Of a DNA stretch of 64,000 nucleotides, positions 48,262-58,909 are shown piece after piece. Position 1 is the first letter of the stretch. Each line of letters begins with the position of its first letter. A program made the position numbers and the translations under genes. Location of the stretch: contig CP107216.1 of NCBI GenBank assembly GCA_025757645.1, forward strand, positions 1,301,501-1,365,500. Reading direction: 5' to 3'. The notes under the pieces are model-generated. The model saw only the letters and a program-made list of their open reading frames with translations, ran no database searches and was not told the origin of the DNA. Origin of the DNA: Clostridiales bacterium. GTDB taxonomy: Bacteria; Bacillota; Clostridia; Oscillospirales; Oscillospiraceae.

Positions 48262-51200
48262 ATGCAGCAATTATTCAAACGAATGCTGTCGGTGCTCCTT
48301 GCGGTCGCCGTTTTGCTGTCGCTGACGGTGACGGCGTTTGCGGCCGACGACGGCGCGGACGCGGCGCTCACGGCGGCGGATTATGCCGCTGCGGACGCGC
48401 TGTTCAACGCGCTCGAGGACGTGGAGCAGACGGCGGCGCGGCGGGATGCATCCGCAGACGGGCGCACACAGGCCATCTGCGACTATCTCAACGCGCAGGA
48501 CGCGGTCGTGCCCGGCTCGGTCGAGACGAGCGGCGAACGGATCAACTGGATGACGGAGCAGGGCATCGCCTGTGCCTATTCTCCGCGTCTGGAGCAGATC
48601 GCGGCGGCGGCGGAGCCCACGGCTGACGATACGCCCGATGTGCAGACGCGCTCCTACGCCGCGCGCGGCACGCAGCACGGGCGCGATGTGTACCTGTTCC
48701 AGCCGTACTACGGCGTTGACCGCAGCTTCACCGAGCAGTACCAGAAGGAGGCCCAGCGCGTGGCGCAGGCGTCCGAGGGTATCTATCACTACTATAAAGG
48801 TGATGCGGCGACGATCGACGCCGTTGCGGACGCGATCACGGACGGCGGCGTTGTCTTCTTCGACTCGCACGGCTCGACAGATTACGAAAACGGCGAGGAC
48901 TACACCTCCGGCGCCACGACGTCTTACCTCTGCCTGCAGACGGGCGACGGCCTGACCAAGGCGGATTATGACGGCGGGCACGCCGTTTACAGCAGCACGA
49001 GCGGCAGCATGAAATATTTCCTCGTGGACGGCACGGTCATTGCCGACCACATGGACGCCGACGCGCAGGCCAACAACGGCCTGCTCTGGATGGCGATCTG
49101 CCTCGGCATGGCGACCGACGGCCTGGAAAAGCCGCTCATGGACCGCGGCCTCGGCGCCGTTTATGGTTACAGCCAGTCGGTCACATTTGTCGGCGACTAT
49201 ACGTTTGAGGCTGTGTTCTTTGACAGCCTGCTCGGCGGCAGCACCGTCGCCGAGGCGATCACGGACATGAAGACGGCCTGCGGCGCATGGGACTGCTCGC
49301 CGCAGATCTGCCAGGCCAACGGCATGTCCGCCAACTATCAGATGACGACGCTGGAGGAGGCGCAGCGCGGCCGCGCCGCATTCCCGATCGTCGTCTCCGC
49401 GGATGATACCTATCCCGGCCACGGCAATGTCGATGCGCTGCAGGATGTCAACTCCGGCTGGGCGCTGCTCGACCGCTACGCACTGACGGCGGACACCGAC
49501 ACGCCGGAGCACGGCTCCGTGACGCAGCGGGGCATGACCGTCACGGCCAATGCCAACACCGGCTATTATGCCTCCGGCTACACCGTCACGCCCGAGGGCG
49601 CGGCGACCGTGCTGCAGAACGGCAATACCTTCCGCATTTCCGCACTGCGGCAGGACTGCAAGGTGACGATCCACTTTGCTGCCAAGACGCCGGCGGCCGT
49701 GCACTTCTCCGTGCCGGACGGCGTGACGCAGCCGGATGTCGCCGGTTATATCGGCGATCCGATCACACTCCCGCAGCCGACGGGCACGCCCACGGCTGAC
49801 GCACAGGATTATCACTTCGTCGGCTGGACGACCGAGCCGGTCGAGACCCCGGCCGTGAGCGCGCAGGTGCTCCGCGCGGGTGAGCGCTATGATGTCACAG
49901 GTGCGGAGACAACGCTCTACGCGCTCTATCAATACTTTGCCACGCCGGATGGGCGGACGCCTGCGTTCTCCACTGTCACGGCGGACACGGATGACTGGAG
50001 CGGGACGTATGTCCTGCGCGGCGGTGACAGCGTCCTGCACTGTGACGGCACCGTTTACGGGGCGGCGCTTGGCAGCACCGCTGCTGCCGTGCCGCTTGCC
50101 AATACCGGCATCACCGTGGACGCGGACGGAAATGTCTCCGGCGTTTTCGGCACGTATACCGTGCAGATCACGCGCGTGCCCGGGACGGAACAGTATACCA
50201 TCCGGCTCGGCGGCGCAATGTCATCGCTGTATCTGGCCTGCCGCTCGAACAGCGACCAGCTCAATTCCGACGTGGACGGCAGCAGCAGCTATGCCCGCTG
50301 GCTCATCAGCTGGAAGGATGGCCGCGTTGTCATTCAAAATGCACGCTTCATGGCGCGCAGCCTGCAGTTCTGCGCGGATAAGCAGTATTTCCGCTGCGTG
50401 CGCAGCACGGAGACCCCGCTGACGCTCTATCGCGGCGAGACCAGCGGCCTGTGGTACACCACACAGCTGCAGTCGGCCCATGAGCACCAGTATGTGGAGT
50501 CCGCCCGTCGGGCGGCGACCTGCACGGAGCCCGGATGGGTGGAATATGCCTGCACCGTCTGCGGCGGCACCTATCGTGACACGCTCGCCCCGCTCGGCCA
50601 TGCATTTCATGACAAGGCTTCCGCCGCCTGCGCGCAGGAAGCGACCTGCACCGAGCCTGCGCAGTATTACGTGCAGTGCGACCGCTGCGATGCCGTCAGT
50701 GAGACGCTGACGGTCGCGGCCGGCGATTCGCTCGGCCACAGCTATCAAAACGGCGTCTGCGTCCGCTGCGGCGCGCTGATGCCGGTCACGCCGTTCGACG
50801 ACGTGCCGGATGACGCCTATTACACCGAAGCCGTCTATTGGGCCAAGCGCTGCGGCATCACGAACGGCGTCAGCAGCACCTGCTTTGCCCCGAACGCGAC
50901 GTGCACGCGCGCGCAGAGCGTGACCTTCCTCTGGAACGCCGCCGGCAAACCGGAACCGAGTTCCCTGACCGTCCCGTTTACGGACGTGTCGGCGGATGCT
51001 TACTACTACAAAGCCCTGTGCTGGGCGGTCGAACGCAAGATCACCAACGGCACGAGCGGCACGACCTTCTCCCCGAACGGCATCGTGACGCGCGCACAGG
51101 CGGTGACGATGATGTGGCGCGCCGCCGGCAGCCCGGAGGTCGCCGCGGATCAGACGTTCACGGACGTTCCGGCAAATGCGTATTACGCGGCCGCAGTGCG

Positions 51201-51315
51201 CTGGGCCGCCGCCAATAAGATCACGACGGGCACGGGCAACAACTGCTTTTCGCCCGCGGCCCCCTGCATTCGCGCGCAGATCGTGACGCTTTTGTACAAT
51301 CAACTGCATGCATGA
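48262..51315 (+). CDS. Secreted SLH protein with a putative clan CD (caspase/gingipain-like) cysteine peptidase domain
   Basis: This 1017-aa protein has a signal peptide ending AFAA (about residue 28) and a helical propeptide-like segment. A putative peptidase domain follows, with GGVVFFDSHGSTDY (His203) and LLWMAICLGMATDG (Cys280) in the order and spacing of clan CD His/Cys dyads. Beta-sandwich domains come next (about 395-480 and 480-560), a region with FVGWTTEPVET, and paired CxxC modules (ATCTEPGWVEYACTVCGG and similar). Three SLH repeats (residues 845-1017) bind wall polymers. GGAGG lies 8 bases before the chosen ATG. Peptidase activity is inferred from two motifs. Confidence 0.72.
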   Translation: MQQLFKRMLSVLLAVAVLLSLTVTAFAADDGADAALTAADYAAADALFNALEDVEQTAARRDASADGRTQAICDYLNAQDAVVPGSVETSGERINWMTEQGIACAYSPRLEQIAAAAEPTADDTPDVQTRSYAARGTQHGRDVYLFQPYYGVDRSFTEQYQKEAQRVAQASEGIYHYYKGDAATIDAVADAITDGGVVFFDSHGSTDYENGEDYTSGATTSYLCLQTGDGLTKADYDGGHAVYSSTSGSMKYFLVDGTVIADHMDADAQANNGLLWMAICLGMATDGLEKPLMDRGLGAVYGYSQSVTFVGDYTFEAVFFDSLLGGSTVAEAITDMKTACGAWDCSPQICQANGMSANYQMTTLEEAQRGRAAFPIVVSADDTYPGHGNVDALQDVNSGWALLDRYALTADTDTPEHGSVTQRGMTVTANANTGYYASGYTVTPEGAATVLQNGNTFRISALRQDCKVTIHFAAKTPAAVHFSVPDGVTQPDVAGYIGDPITLPQPTGTPTADAQDYHFVGWTTEPVETPAVSAQVLRAGERYDVTGAETTLYALYQYFATPDGRTPAFSTVTADTDDWSGTYVLRGGDSVLHCDGTVYGAALGSTAAAVPLANTGITVDADGNVSGVFGTYTVQITRVPGTEQYTIRLGGAMSSLYLACRSNSDQLNSDVDGSSSYARWLISWKDGRVVIQNARFMARSLQFCADKQYFRCVRSTETPLTLYRGETSGLWYTTQLQSAHEHQYVESARRAATCTEPGWVEYACTVCGGTYRDTLAPLGHAFHDKASAACAQEATCTEPAQYYVQCDRCDAVSETLTVAAGDSLGHSYQNGVCVRCGALMPVTPFDDVPDDAYYTEAVYWAKRCGITNGVSSTCFAPNATCTRAQSVTFLWNAAGKPEPSSLTVPFTDVSADAYYYKALCWAVERKITNGTSGTTFSPNGIVTRAQAVTMMWRAAGSPEVAADQTFTDVPANAYYAAAVRWAAANKITTGTGNNCFSPAAPCIRAQIVTLLYNQLHA

Positions 51316-51421
51316 TATGCCGGGACCGACCGGCGGAAAGGGAAGGTGAGGCCGCACACAGATCCGCTGAATGCACAAACAATATACATATCATATTTTT
51401 TCAGGAGGTAATGACCAACCC

Positions 51422-54400
51422 ATGAACAAGGCAATCACCAAACGGCTCCTGTCCCTGGTGCTGCTGGTGGTCATGCTCGTCGGCTGCGCGCTCCCGGCCT
51501 ATGCCGCGGACACCGGCGCGAGCGGCGATCTGACCGCAGTGTATGCCCAGGAGGGCACGAGCTACAAGGACGGTGTCTATGAGGGCACCGGAAAGGGCTT
51601 CAAAAATGGCGAGATCAAGGTCAAAGTGACCATCACCGACGGCAAGATCGCCAAGGTGGAACTCGTCAGCCAGGAAAAGCAGAGCTATTGGGAAACTATG
51701 AATGTCGCCTCGCTCTTTGACGATATCGTCAAGGCCAACGGCACCGAGATCGACGGTGTTTCCGGCGCGACCATGAGCAGCAACGGCGTCAAAGCCGCGG
51801 TCAACGACGCGCTGAGCAAGGCGCTCGTCACCGAGCCGGAGCAGCCGGACACCGGCATCTTTGCCGCCGGCATCGGCGCGAAGTCTGACCCGTATCTGAT
51901 CCGCACGGTCGACCAGATCAAGGCGTTCGCGGCCTCGGTCAACGGTGGTGAGACCTACGCGAGCCAGTATGTTACGCTCGACGCCGATCTCGACCTCACC
52001 GGCGAGAGCTGGACGCCGATCGGCGGCGACAGCGGCAGCTTCAACGGCATCTTCAACGGCGACAACCACACGATCGCCGGCCTGACCATCGGCACGAAAG
52101 CCGAGCCCGCCGCGTATGAGTATGCCAGCCTCTTCGGCCTTGTCGGCAAGGGCGGTGCGATCCGCAACCTGGGCGTCAAGGATGCGTTCATCAACAACAA
52201 GACCACGGATGAAGACCCTGCAGTCGCCATTCTGGCGGCCGGCACCGGCGACAGCAGCGTGATCGACGGCTGCTGGGTCAGCGGCACGATCATCAGCGAT
52301 GCGGCCGGTGACAACAACTACACCTACGTCGGCGGTGTCGTCGGCAATAACGGCGGCAAGAGCCTGGTGTGCAACACCTGGGCGGACGTGCAGATCGTGG
52401 CCAAGGGCAGCGATACCGGCGCGGGCGGGATCGTCGGCTGGACGAGCAACGATTCCGCGGTCATCAACTGCGCGGCGTTCGGCACGATCGGCAACTACTG
52501 CGAAGGCTCCATGATGTACGGCGCAGGCGGCATTGTCGGCTACAGCTGCGGCGCGATCTACGCCTGCTACTCCGACGTGACCCTGCACATGGACGCCATG
52601 TCCGATGCGGGCGACGGTTCCGATGTCCCCATCGGCGGCATCGCCGGCGCGCCGGCGTATTGCACGGCCGCTTACCGCTGCTGGTTCAACGCCGACGCGG
52701 CGCAGACCTATTATAACGATGAAGCGGTGGCAGAGCCGGTCGCGGTCGGCTATTCCACGCTCAGCTACTCGGTCAGCGACCAGGAAGAGTGCGCCGGTCT
52801 GACGTCGGCGGAGCTCACCTCCGGCGTGCTGGAGACGAATCTTGCCGACGCGCTCACGGAGGAAAAGCTTGCCGATGCGCAGGCGTATTTCTCCAGCAAG
52901 GCCGTCGGCCTGCTGGGCAACGGCGTTACGATGAACAGCCTGCTGAGCATGAGTGAAAACGGCTGGAACAGCTGGCAGGTCGAAAACGGCCGCCTGCTGC
53001 CGACCGGTGAGGGCAGCAATCAGCCTGTCGATCCGAGCGACTTCTTCGCCGGCGGCGAGGGCACGCAGGCTGACCCCTACCGCATCGAGACTGAGGCGCA
53101 GCTGCGCGGTTTCGCTGAGGCCACCCAGAACGGCAAGCTCAGCACCACGAACCTGTACATCCGGCTCGATGCCGATATCGCGCTCTCGGATGAGCCGTGG
53201 ACGCCGATCGCCAAGTTCGGCGGCAGCTTTGACGGCGACGGCCACACCGTTTCCGGCATGACCATCGGCACGAGCGCGCAGCCGTCGGATCGCACCAGCG
53301 CCGGTTTCTTCGAGACGCTGGCAAACGGCGCGTCGGTCAGCAACCTCAAGCTGACGGACGTTTCGGTCAACGTCGTGCGCACGGGCAGCAGCCTGGATGA
53401 TACCGTCTATGCCGGCGGCCTGATCGCCGGCGGCCAGACCATGGGCGCCGACGTCCGCATCGACAACTGCTCGGTCACGGGCGGTACCATTTCCGCGTCC
53501 TCCGGCATGCACGTGTACGCGGGCGGCCTCGCTGCCAGACTCGGCGGCACCAACTACGTTACCAACTGCTACACGGATATCGACGTCGCGGCCACCAGCA
53601 GCAAGTATGTTGCCAACGCGGCCGGCCTTGTTGGCACGTTCGGCAGCAGCAGCTTCGTCGGCAACTGTGCCGCGCTCGGCGATGTCACCGCCAGCGGCAA
53701 CAGCCTGCAGTATAACCGCACCAGAGCGGGCGGCCTGCTGGCCTCGGCCCCGTTCCTGACGGAAAACTGCTACGCGGCCGGCAGCGTCACTCTGACGAAT
53801 GCCAGCAGCGACTATGACGCCTATGCCGGCATGCTCATCGGCGAGCAGAGCGGCAGTGCCGTCGTGGACAGCCACTACAGCAGCAAGGCGGTGCTCACCG
53901 TCAACGGCGAGAGCAAGGACCTCATCGCGGTCGGCAAGACGCCTGACAGCTGGTACAGCGGCATCAACTACAACAAGATCACGGCGCAGGACGACGTTAC
54001 GAACGACGCCTTTGCCGCCGTTATGAACCAGGGCATCTCCACCGAGGGCCTCGCCGCGACGGATGAATACCTCATCAACAGCGGCAAGTTCTCCGGCTAC
54101 ACGGCCGCGGGCCTTGCGGCCATGCGTCCGGCGGTCTGGCAGAGCTGGGGCGCTGCCGACGGCAAAGTCCTGCTCGGCGTGAAGGCCGAGAGCATCTTTG
54201 CCTCCGGCACCGGCACCAAGGCCGATCCCTTCGTCATCAAGACGGAGGCGCAGCTGCGCGCATTTGCCGCCTCCACCACCGGCGACAACGCGGTCGACTA
54301 CGCGGGCCAGTATGTCGCGCTCGACGCGGACATCACCCTCAACGGTGCGTGGACGCCCATCCACTACTTCGCCGGTAACTTTGACGGCCGCAACCACACC

Positions 54401-57400
54401 GTCTCCGGCGTGCGCATCGGCACCGAGCTCGCGCCGCTCGAGCAGAAAAGCGTCGGCTTCTTCGACGTGCTGGCAAACGGCGCCACGCTCTCGAACCTGA
54501 ACCTGACCAACGTTGCAGTGTACGGCAAAATCACCGCTGACTATGAACGTCCGTTCGTCGGCGGTCTCGTCGGCGGTAACCTCGGCATGGGCAAGAATGC
54601 GCGCATCGATCACTGCTCCGTCGTGGGCGGCATCGTCAGCACGGAGGGCAAGCAGTGGGCGTATGGCGGCGGCCTGACCGCATCGCTCTACCTCGATGCT
54701 TACCTCACCAACTCCTGGACGGATGTGACCGTGCAGGTCAAATCCACCGAAGGCCTGTGCTCGGCCGGCGGCCTCGTTGCCACGAACTCCAACGGCAGTA
54801 TGATCGCCAACTGCGCCGCCCTCGGCGACGTGACGGCCATTTCGGGCTATACGACCTCTTCCAAGGTAAGCGCCTCCGTCGGCGGTCTCGTCGGCCAGGC
54901 GACCGGTCTGTTCCACAACTGCTACGCAGCCGGCAATGTTGCACTGACGATGGCCATCACGCCGGATGAACCGGCCGTGGGCAGCCTTATCGGCCAGATG
55001 TCCACGGGCCGCAGCTACAACGGCATCGTGACCGACTGCTACTATAACAGCAAGGCTACCGTGTCTGTCAACGGCACGTCCGGCAGCGCGACCGCCATCG
55101 GCGATCTCGTCAGCGGCGACACGAACAACGTCGCCGGTGTGGACACCTCCAGCGCCGCCTTTGTCGACACCATGAACCACGGCCTGACGGCCGAGGGCCT
55201 CGCCGCCACGGACAAGTTCCTCACGAGCGACGACATCGACTTCACGACCGACATGCTCATTGCCATGCGTCCCGCCGCGTGGTACGGCTGGGAAGCGCGC
55301 GACGGCAAGACCGTGCTCGGCGCGGACGTCTTTGTCCAGCCCGACGCGCCGGTGCTCGACTTCTTCGAGAGCGGCTCCGGCACGGAGGCCGACCCCTGGG
55401 TCATCCAGAACCCTGACCAGCTCAAGGCGTTTGCGGCTTCGTTTGCCAAGACGGATTACTCCGGCAAATACATCGTCCTCGGCGCGGACATCGACCTCGC
55501 AGGCGAAGCCTGGACGCCGATCGGCCACCTGGCCAACGGCACGCAGGCCTTCCGCGGCAGCTTCGACGGCCAGGGCCACAAGATCTCCAACATGGCCATC
55601 GGCAGCAAGACCGCCCCGGTCAGTGCGGAGCAGCGCGTGTACTTCGGCCTGTTCGCAGCGCTCATGAACGGCTCCGTTGTGGAAAACCTCGGCATGGAGA
55701 ACGTCAGCATCCACCTCATGGCCGATAAGGAGTCCGCCATCGGCGGCGCGCTGGCCGGCTGCTGCGACCTTGCCATCATCAACAACTGCTGGGCGACCGG
55801 TGACATCACCGTGCGCACCGAAGACGGCGAGTACAAAAACAACAGCTTTACCGGCGGCCTGATCGGCTACAGCCAGCGCAGCTACATCCTCAACTCCTGG
55901 ACCGACGTCACGCTCGATGCCTTCTGCAAGACGGCCAACGCCGAGGCCGGCGGCATCACTGCCATGAACGCCTACGGCATGATCGTTAACTGCTACACGT
56001 TCGGCGATATCTCCGGTGAGACCGACCGCGAGAACGTGGACGACGGCGGCGTGACCTACCTCGGCGGCATCGCAGGCTGCCAGGCCGGTACCATCGCTAA
56101 CTGCTACACCACCAGCAACTGCACCTCCCGCAGCTGGACGCGCTATGTCGGCGCCATCGCCGGTATGGCCACCGCCATCAGCGAGAGCTACGACTCCTAC
56201 TTCAGCGACGGCGCGCAGCTGACCATCAAGGATCAGACATTCGACCCGCCGGTCGCGTTCGGCAGCCAGGTCCCGTCCGGCTACAATGAGGACGGCGAAT
56301 TCATGAGCGGCTCGTTCGTCAGCAACGTCGAGGCGCTCCCGGCAGCGGACATGACCGCGCAGGCACTCGCCGACAAGCTCAACGGCAACTTCGGCGCGTT
56401 CCCGATCTCGGAGGACGACCTGCCCGCCGCGCTGCGCACCTGGACGCTTCAGGACGGCGCCGTCGTGTTCGGCACCGACAACGCAAACATCACCTATGTC
56501 CCGGTCGAGCGCCCGGATCCGAGCATCAACTACGATTACAAGGACGGCATCTACTACGGCCGCGACGCGAACAAGAAGGTCATCGTGCGCATCACAGTGG
56601 CCGACAAGAAGATCGTCTCCGCCGAGGTCGTCGCCCCGGCCGACTTTGACGCTGCCAACAGCGAGAGCATTCTCGCGGCGCTGCTCAAAGACCAGACCGT
56701 GAAGAACGCCTCCGACGGTACGAGCGATGACCAGACGCTCAAAGCGGCGCTGTCCGTCGCCGTCAACAAGGCGCTGCTCGGCGATACGAGCACCTATGAT
56801 CCTGCCGATCCGTCCTCCATCTTCGCGGGCGGCACCGGCACGCAGAACGATCCATATCAGATCGCAACGGCGGCGCAGCTGCGCGCCTTTGCCGCGGCGG
56901 TCAACGCCGATGAGCACTTCGACGGTGAGTACATCGTGCTCACGGCCGATATCGACCTCGGCGACGCCCAGTGGATGCCGGTCGGCAGCGCGGGCGGCCA
57001 CTACTTTGCCGGTATCTTCGACGGGCAGAACCACTGCATCCGCGGCATGAAGATCGGCACGCAGGAAACGCCTGCGGACTATGTTTCCGCCGGCCTGTTC
57101 GCCTGCATTGACGGCGCAGTCGTGCGCAATCTCGCCGTGGCGGATGCGGAGATCTACATCGCGCGTCTGGATGCCGTGCGTACCTATGCCGGCATCATCG
57201 CCGGTGTCACCGACAACAGCGAGACCGGCGCCGGAGCCGTCATCAACAACTGCACCGTCTCCGGTACGATCTACAACAAGTCCGTTGACTGGAGCCAGAA
57301 CGGCGGCATCACGGCCTACTGCTACAACAGCATGATCCTCAACTGCGGCGCGCAGGTCGACATTACGTCGATCTCGACCGGCGGCACGGCGCTCGCCGGC

Positions 57401-58729
57401 GGCATTGTCGGCCAGGACGGCTTTGCCATCGTCGCCAACAACTATGCCCGCGGCAGCATCTATGCCGAGGCCGGTGTCAACTCCGCCACCATCGGCGGCA
57501 TCGCCGGCATGCAGGCCGGTGTGGCCGGCAACAACTACGCCGACGTGAAGCTGGTGTCCAAGAACGCCACCGGCGATATCGGCGGCATCACCGGCCGCAA
57601 CACCGCCATCGGCACGATCATCTACGGCTACTTCAACAAGGAGCAGGAGCAGCGCTCCGGCAACTCGGTCATCGCCGAGCCCAAGGCGGTCGGTGAGAAC
57701 GTGACCATGCTCGGCAACACCGGCGTTGTCAAGGAGACCGCCGGCATGACCGCGGCGGAGCTCCGCAGTGAGGCCTTCCGCGACCTGCTCAACGACAACC
57801 AGTGCGAGGATAAGGAATTGCGCACGGCACTTGCCCAGGGCATTTCCGACTTTGACATCGTGGTGCGCGAAGCCAAGCTCACGATCGACAGCTGGGTGCT
57901 CGACGGCATCGTCCGCCAGGGCAATGCGCCGACGATCCCCGTGCTGCAGTCTGCGGCCGCTCCGGTCATCGACCCGAACGGCGGCACCTTCACCGGCAAA
58001 CAGACGGTCACCATCACCTGTGCGACCGAGGGCGCGCGCATCTACTACACGCTCGACGGCAGCGACCCGACGGCCGACAGCACGCTCTACACCGGCGCGT
58101 TCACGCTCACGGAGTCCGCAACGGTCAAGGCCATCGCCGTCAAGGACGGCTGCACGGCCAGCGAGATCATCACGGCAGCGTTCACGAAGGACAAGCCCGC
58201 CATCGTCTTTGTCGATGTGGCGGAGGACGCCTGGTACTACGACGCCGTCCAGTGGGCCGCAGATGCGGGTGTCACGAACGGCACGAGCAAGGATCATTTC
58301 TCGCCCGATATGAGCTGCACCCGCGCGCAGGCGGTCATGTTCCTGTGGAACGCCGCCGGCAAGCCGACGCCCAAGTCGATGAACAATCCGTTCGTGGACG
58401 TCTCGGAGGATGCCTACTACTATCAGGCGGTGCTCTGGGCCGTGGGCGAGGGCATCACGAACGGCACGGATGACCATCACTTCAGTCCCAACCTGACTGC
58501 GAACCGTGCGCAGTGCGTCACGTTCCTGTACCGCTATGTCGGCGCTCCGGCTGTGGAGAACAAGACGACGTTTGCCGACGTCCCGGCAACGGCTTACTAT
58601 GCCGATGCCGTGGCGTGGGCTGCGGCCGAGGGCGTTACGAACGGCACGAGCAGCACGACCTTCAGCCCGCTGATGAACTGCACACGTGCGCATATGGTGC
58701 GCTTCCTGTATAACTACTTCGCCAAGTGA
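51422..58729 (+). CDS. Giant SLH-anchored beta-helix protein with FMN-binding domains (2435 aa)
   Basis: A signal peptide ends at AYAA. An FMN-binding domain (about residues 48-134) ends in DGVSGATMSS, which fits the ApbE flavinylation motif with Thr117 as acceptor. Five modules of about 390 residues begin near 147, 539, 924, 1313 and 1799. Each opens FAxGxGTxxDPYxI...QLxAFA and has GLUG-like repeats that suggest a right-handed beta-helix. A second, degenerate FMN-binding domain lies near 1700-1785. A chitobiase-type domain (2176-2257) and three SLH repeats (2260-2435) follow. It could be a surface redox or adhesion protein. AGGAGG lies 13 bases before the ATG. Confidence 0.8.
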   Translation: MNKAITKRLLSLVLLVVMLVGCALPAYAADTGASGDLTAVYAQEGTSYKDGVYEGTGKGFKNGEIKVKVTITDGKIAKVELVSQEKQSYWETMNVASLFDDIVKANGTEIDGVSGATMSSNGVKAAVNDALSKALVTEPEQPDTGIFAAGIGAKSDPYLIRTVDQIKAFAASVNGGETYASQYVTLDADLDLTGESWTPIGGDSGSFNGIFNGDNHTIAGLTIGTKAEPAAYEYASLFGLVGKGGAIRNLGVKDAFINNKTTDEDPAVAILAAGTGDSSVIDGCWVSGTIISDAAGDNNYTYVGGVVGNNGGKSLVCNTWADVQIVAKGSDTGAGGIVGWTSNDSAVINCAAFGTIGNYCEGSMMYGAGGIVGYSCGAIYACYSDVTLHMDAMSDAGDGSDVPIGGIAGAPAYCTAAYRCWFNADAAQTYYNDEAVAEPVAVGYSTLSYSVSDQEECAGLTSAELTSGVLETNLADALTEEKLADAQAYFSSKAVGLLGNGVTMNSLLSMSENGWNSWQVENGRLLPTGEGSNQPVDPSDFFAGGEGTQADPYRIETEAQLRGFAEATQNGKLSTTNLYIRLDADIALSDEPWTPIAKFGGSFDGDGHTVSGMTIGTSAQPSDRTSAGFFETLANGASVSNLKLTDVSVNVVRTGSSLDDTVYAGGLIAGGQTMGADVRIDNCSVTGGTISASSGMHVYAGGLAARLGGTNYVTNCYTDIDVAATSSKYVANAAGLVGTFGSSSFVGNCAALGDVTASGNSLQYNRTRAGGLLASAPFLTENCYAAGSVTLTNASSDYDAYAGMLIGEQSGSAVVDSHYSSKAVLTVNGESKDLIAVGKTPDSWYSGINYNKITAQDDVTNDAFAAVMNQGISTEGLAATDEYLINSGKFSGYTAAGLAAMRPAVWQSWGAADGKVLLGVKAESIFASGTGTKADPFVIKTEAQLRAFAASTTGDNAVDYAGQYVALDADITLNGAWTPIHYFAGNFDGRNHTVSGVRIGTELAPLEQKSVGFFDVLANGATLSNLNLTNVAVYGKITADYERPFVGGLVGGNLGMGKNARIDHCSVVGGIVSTEGKQWAYGGGLTASLYLDAYLTNSWTDVTVQVKSTEGLCSAGGLVATNSNGSMIANCAALGDVTAISGYTTSSKVSASVGGLVGQATGLFHNCYAAGNVALTMAITPDEPAVGSLIGQMSTGRSYNGIVTDCYYNSKATVSVNGTSGSATAIGDLVSGDTNNVAGVDTSSAAFVDTMNHGLTAEGLAATDKFLTSDDIDFTTDMLIAMRPAAWYGWEARDGKTVLGADVFVQPDAPVLDFFESGSGTEADPWVIQNPDQLKAFAASFAKTDYSGKYIVLGADIDLAGEAWTPIGHLANGTQAFRGSFDGQGHKISNMAIGSKTAPVSAEQRVYFGLFAALMNGSVVENLGMENVSIHLMADKESAIGGALAGCCDLAIINNCWATGDITVRTEDGEYKNNSFTGGLIGYSQRSYILNSWTDVTLDAFCKTANAEAGGITAMNAYGMIVNCYTFGDISGETDRENVDDGGVTYLGGIAGCQAGTIANCYTTSNCTSRSWTRYVGAIAGMATAISESYDSYFSDGAQLTIKDQTFDPPVAFGSQVPSGYNEDGEFMSGSFVSNVEALPAADMTAQALADKLNGNFGAFPISEDDLPAALRTWTLQDGAVVFGTDNANITYVPVERPDPSINYDYKDGIYYGRDANKKVIVRITVADKKIVSAEVVAPADFDAANSESILAALLKDQTVKNASDGTSDDQTLKAALSVAVNKALLGDTSTYDPADPSSIFAGGTGTQNDPYQIATAAQLRAFAAAVNADEHFDGEYIVLTADIDLGDAQWMPVGSAGGHYFAGIFDGQNHCIRGMKIGTQETPADYVSAGLFACIDGAVVRNLAVADAEIYIARLDAVRTYAGIIAGVTDNSETGAGAVINNCTVSGTIYNKSVDWSQNGGITAYCYNSMILNCGAQVDITSISTGGTALAGGIVGQDGFAIVANNYARGSIYAEAGVNSATIGGIAGMQAGVAGNNYADVKLVSKNATGDIGGITGRNTAIGTIIYGYFNKEQEQRSGNSVIAEPKAVGENVTMLGNTGVVKETAGMTAAELRSEAFRDLLNDNQCEDKELRTALAQGISDFDIVVREAKLTIDSWVLDGIVRQGNAPTIPVLQSAAAPVIDPNGGTFTGKQTVTITCATEGARIYYTLDGSDPTADSTLYTGAFTLTESATVKAIAVKDGCTASEIITAAFTKDKPAIVFVDVAEDAWYYDAVQWAADAGVTNGTSKDHFSPDMSCTRAQAVMFLWNAAGKPTPKSMNNPFVDVSEDAYYYQAVLWAVGEGITNGTDDHHFSPNLTANRAQCVTFLYRYVGAPAVENKTTFADVPATAYYADAVAWAAAEGVTNGTSSTTFSPLMNCTRAHMVRFLYNYFAK

Positions 58730-58768
58730 GCCGCACCCGGTAACGCACATACCAAAACCTGAGCACGA

Positions 58769-58801
58769 GCCGGCCGTTTCTTCGGAAACGGCCGGCTTTT
58801 T
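58769..58801 (+). terminator. Terminator after the giant SLH gene
   Basis: GCCGGCCGTTT pairs perfectly with AAACGGCCGGC (loop CTTCGG), followed by TTTTT. Confidence 0.9.
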
Positions 58802-58873
58802 GCGCGGCAGCTGGATGCATGGATCCGACAAATTTCCTTCGAATTTTTCAACTTTTTTCGGTGAATGCGTGCC

Positions 58874-58903
58874 TTGACGCGCGCCGGATACGGGTGTTAT
58901 CAT
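58874..58903 (+). promoter_or_regulatory. Promoter of the T-box leader
   Basis: TTGACG (58874-58879) and TATCAT (58898-58903) with an 18-base spacer. Confidence 0.68.
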
Positions 58904-58909
58904 CAAGCC

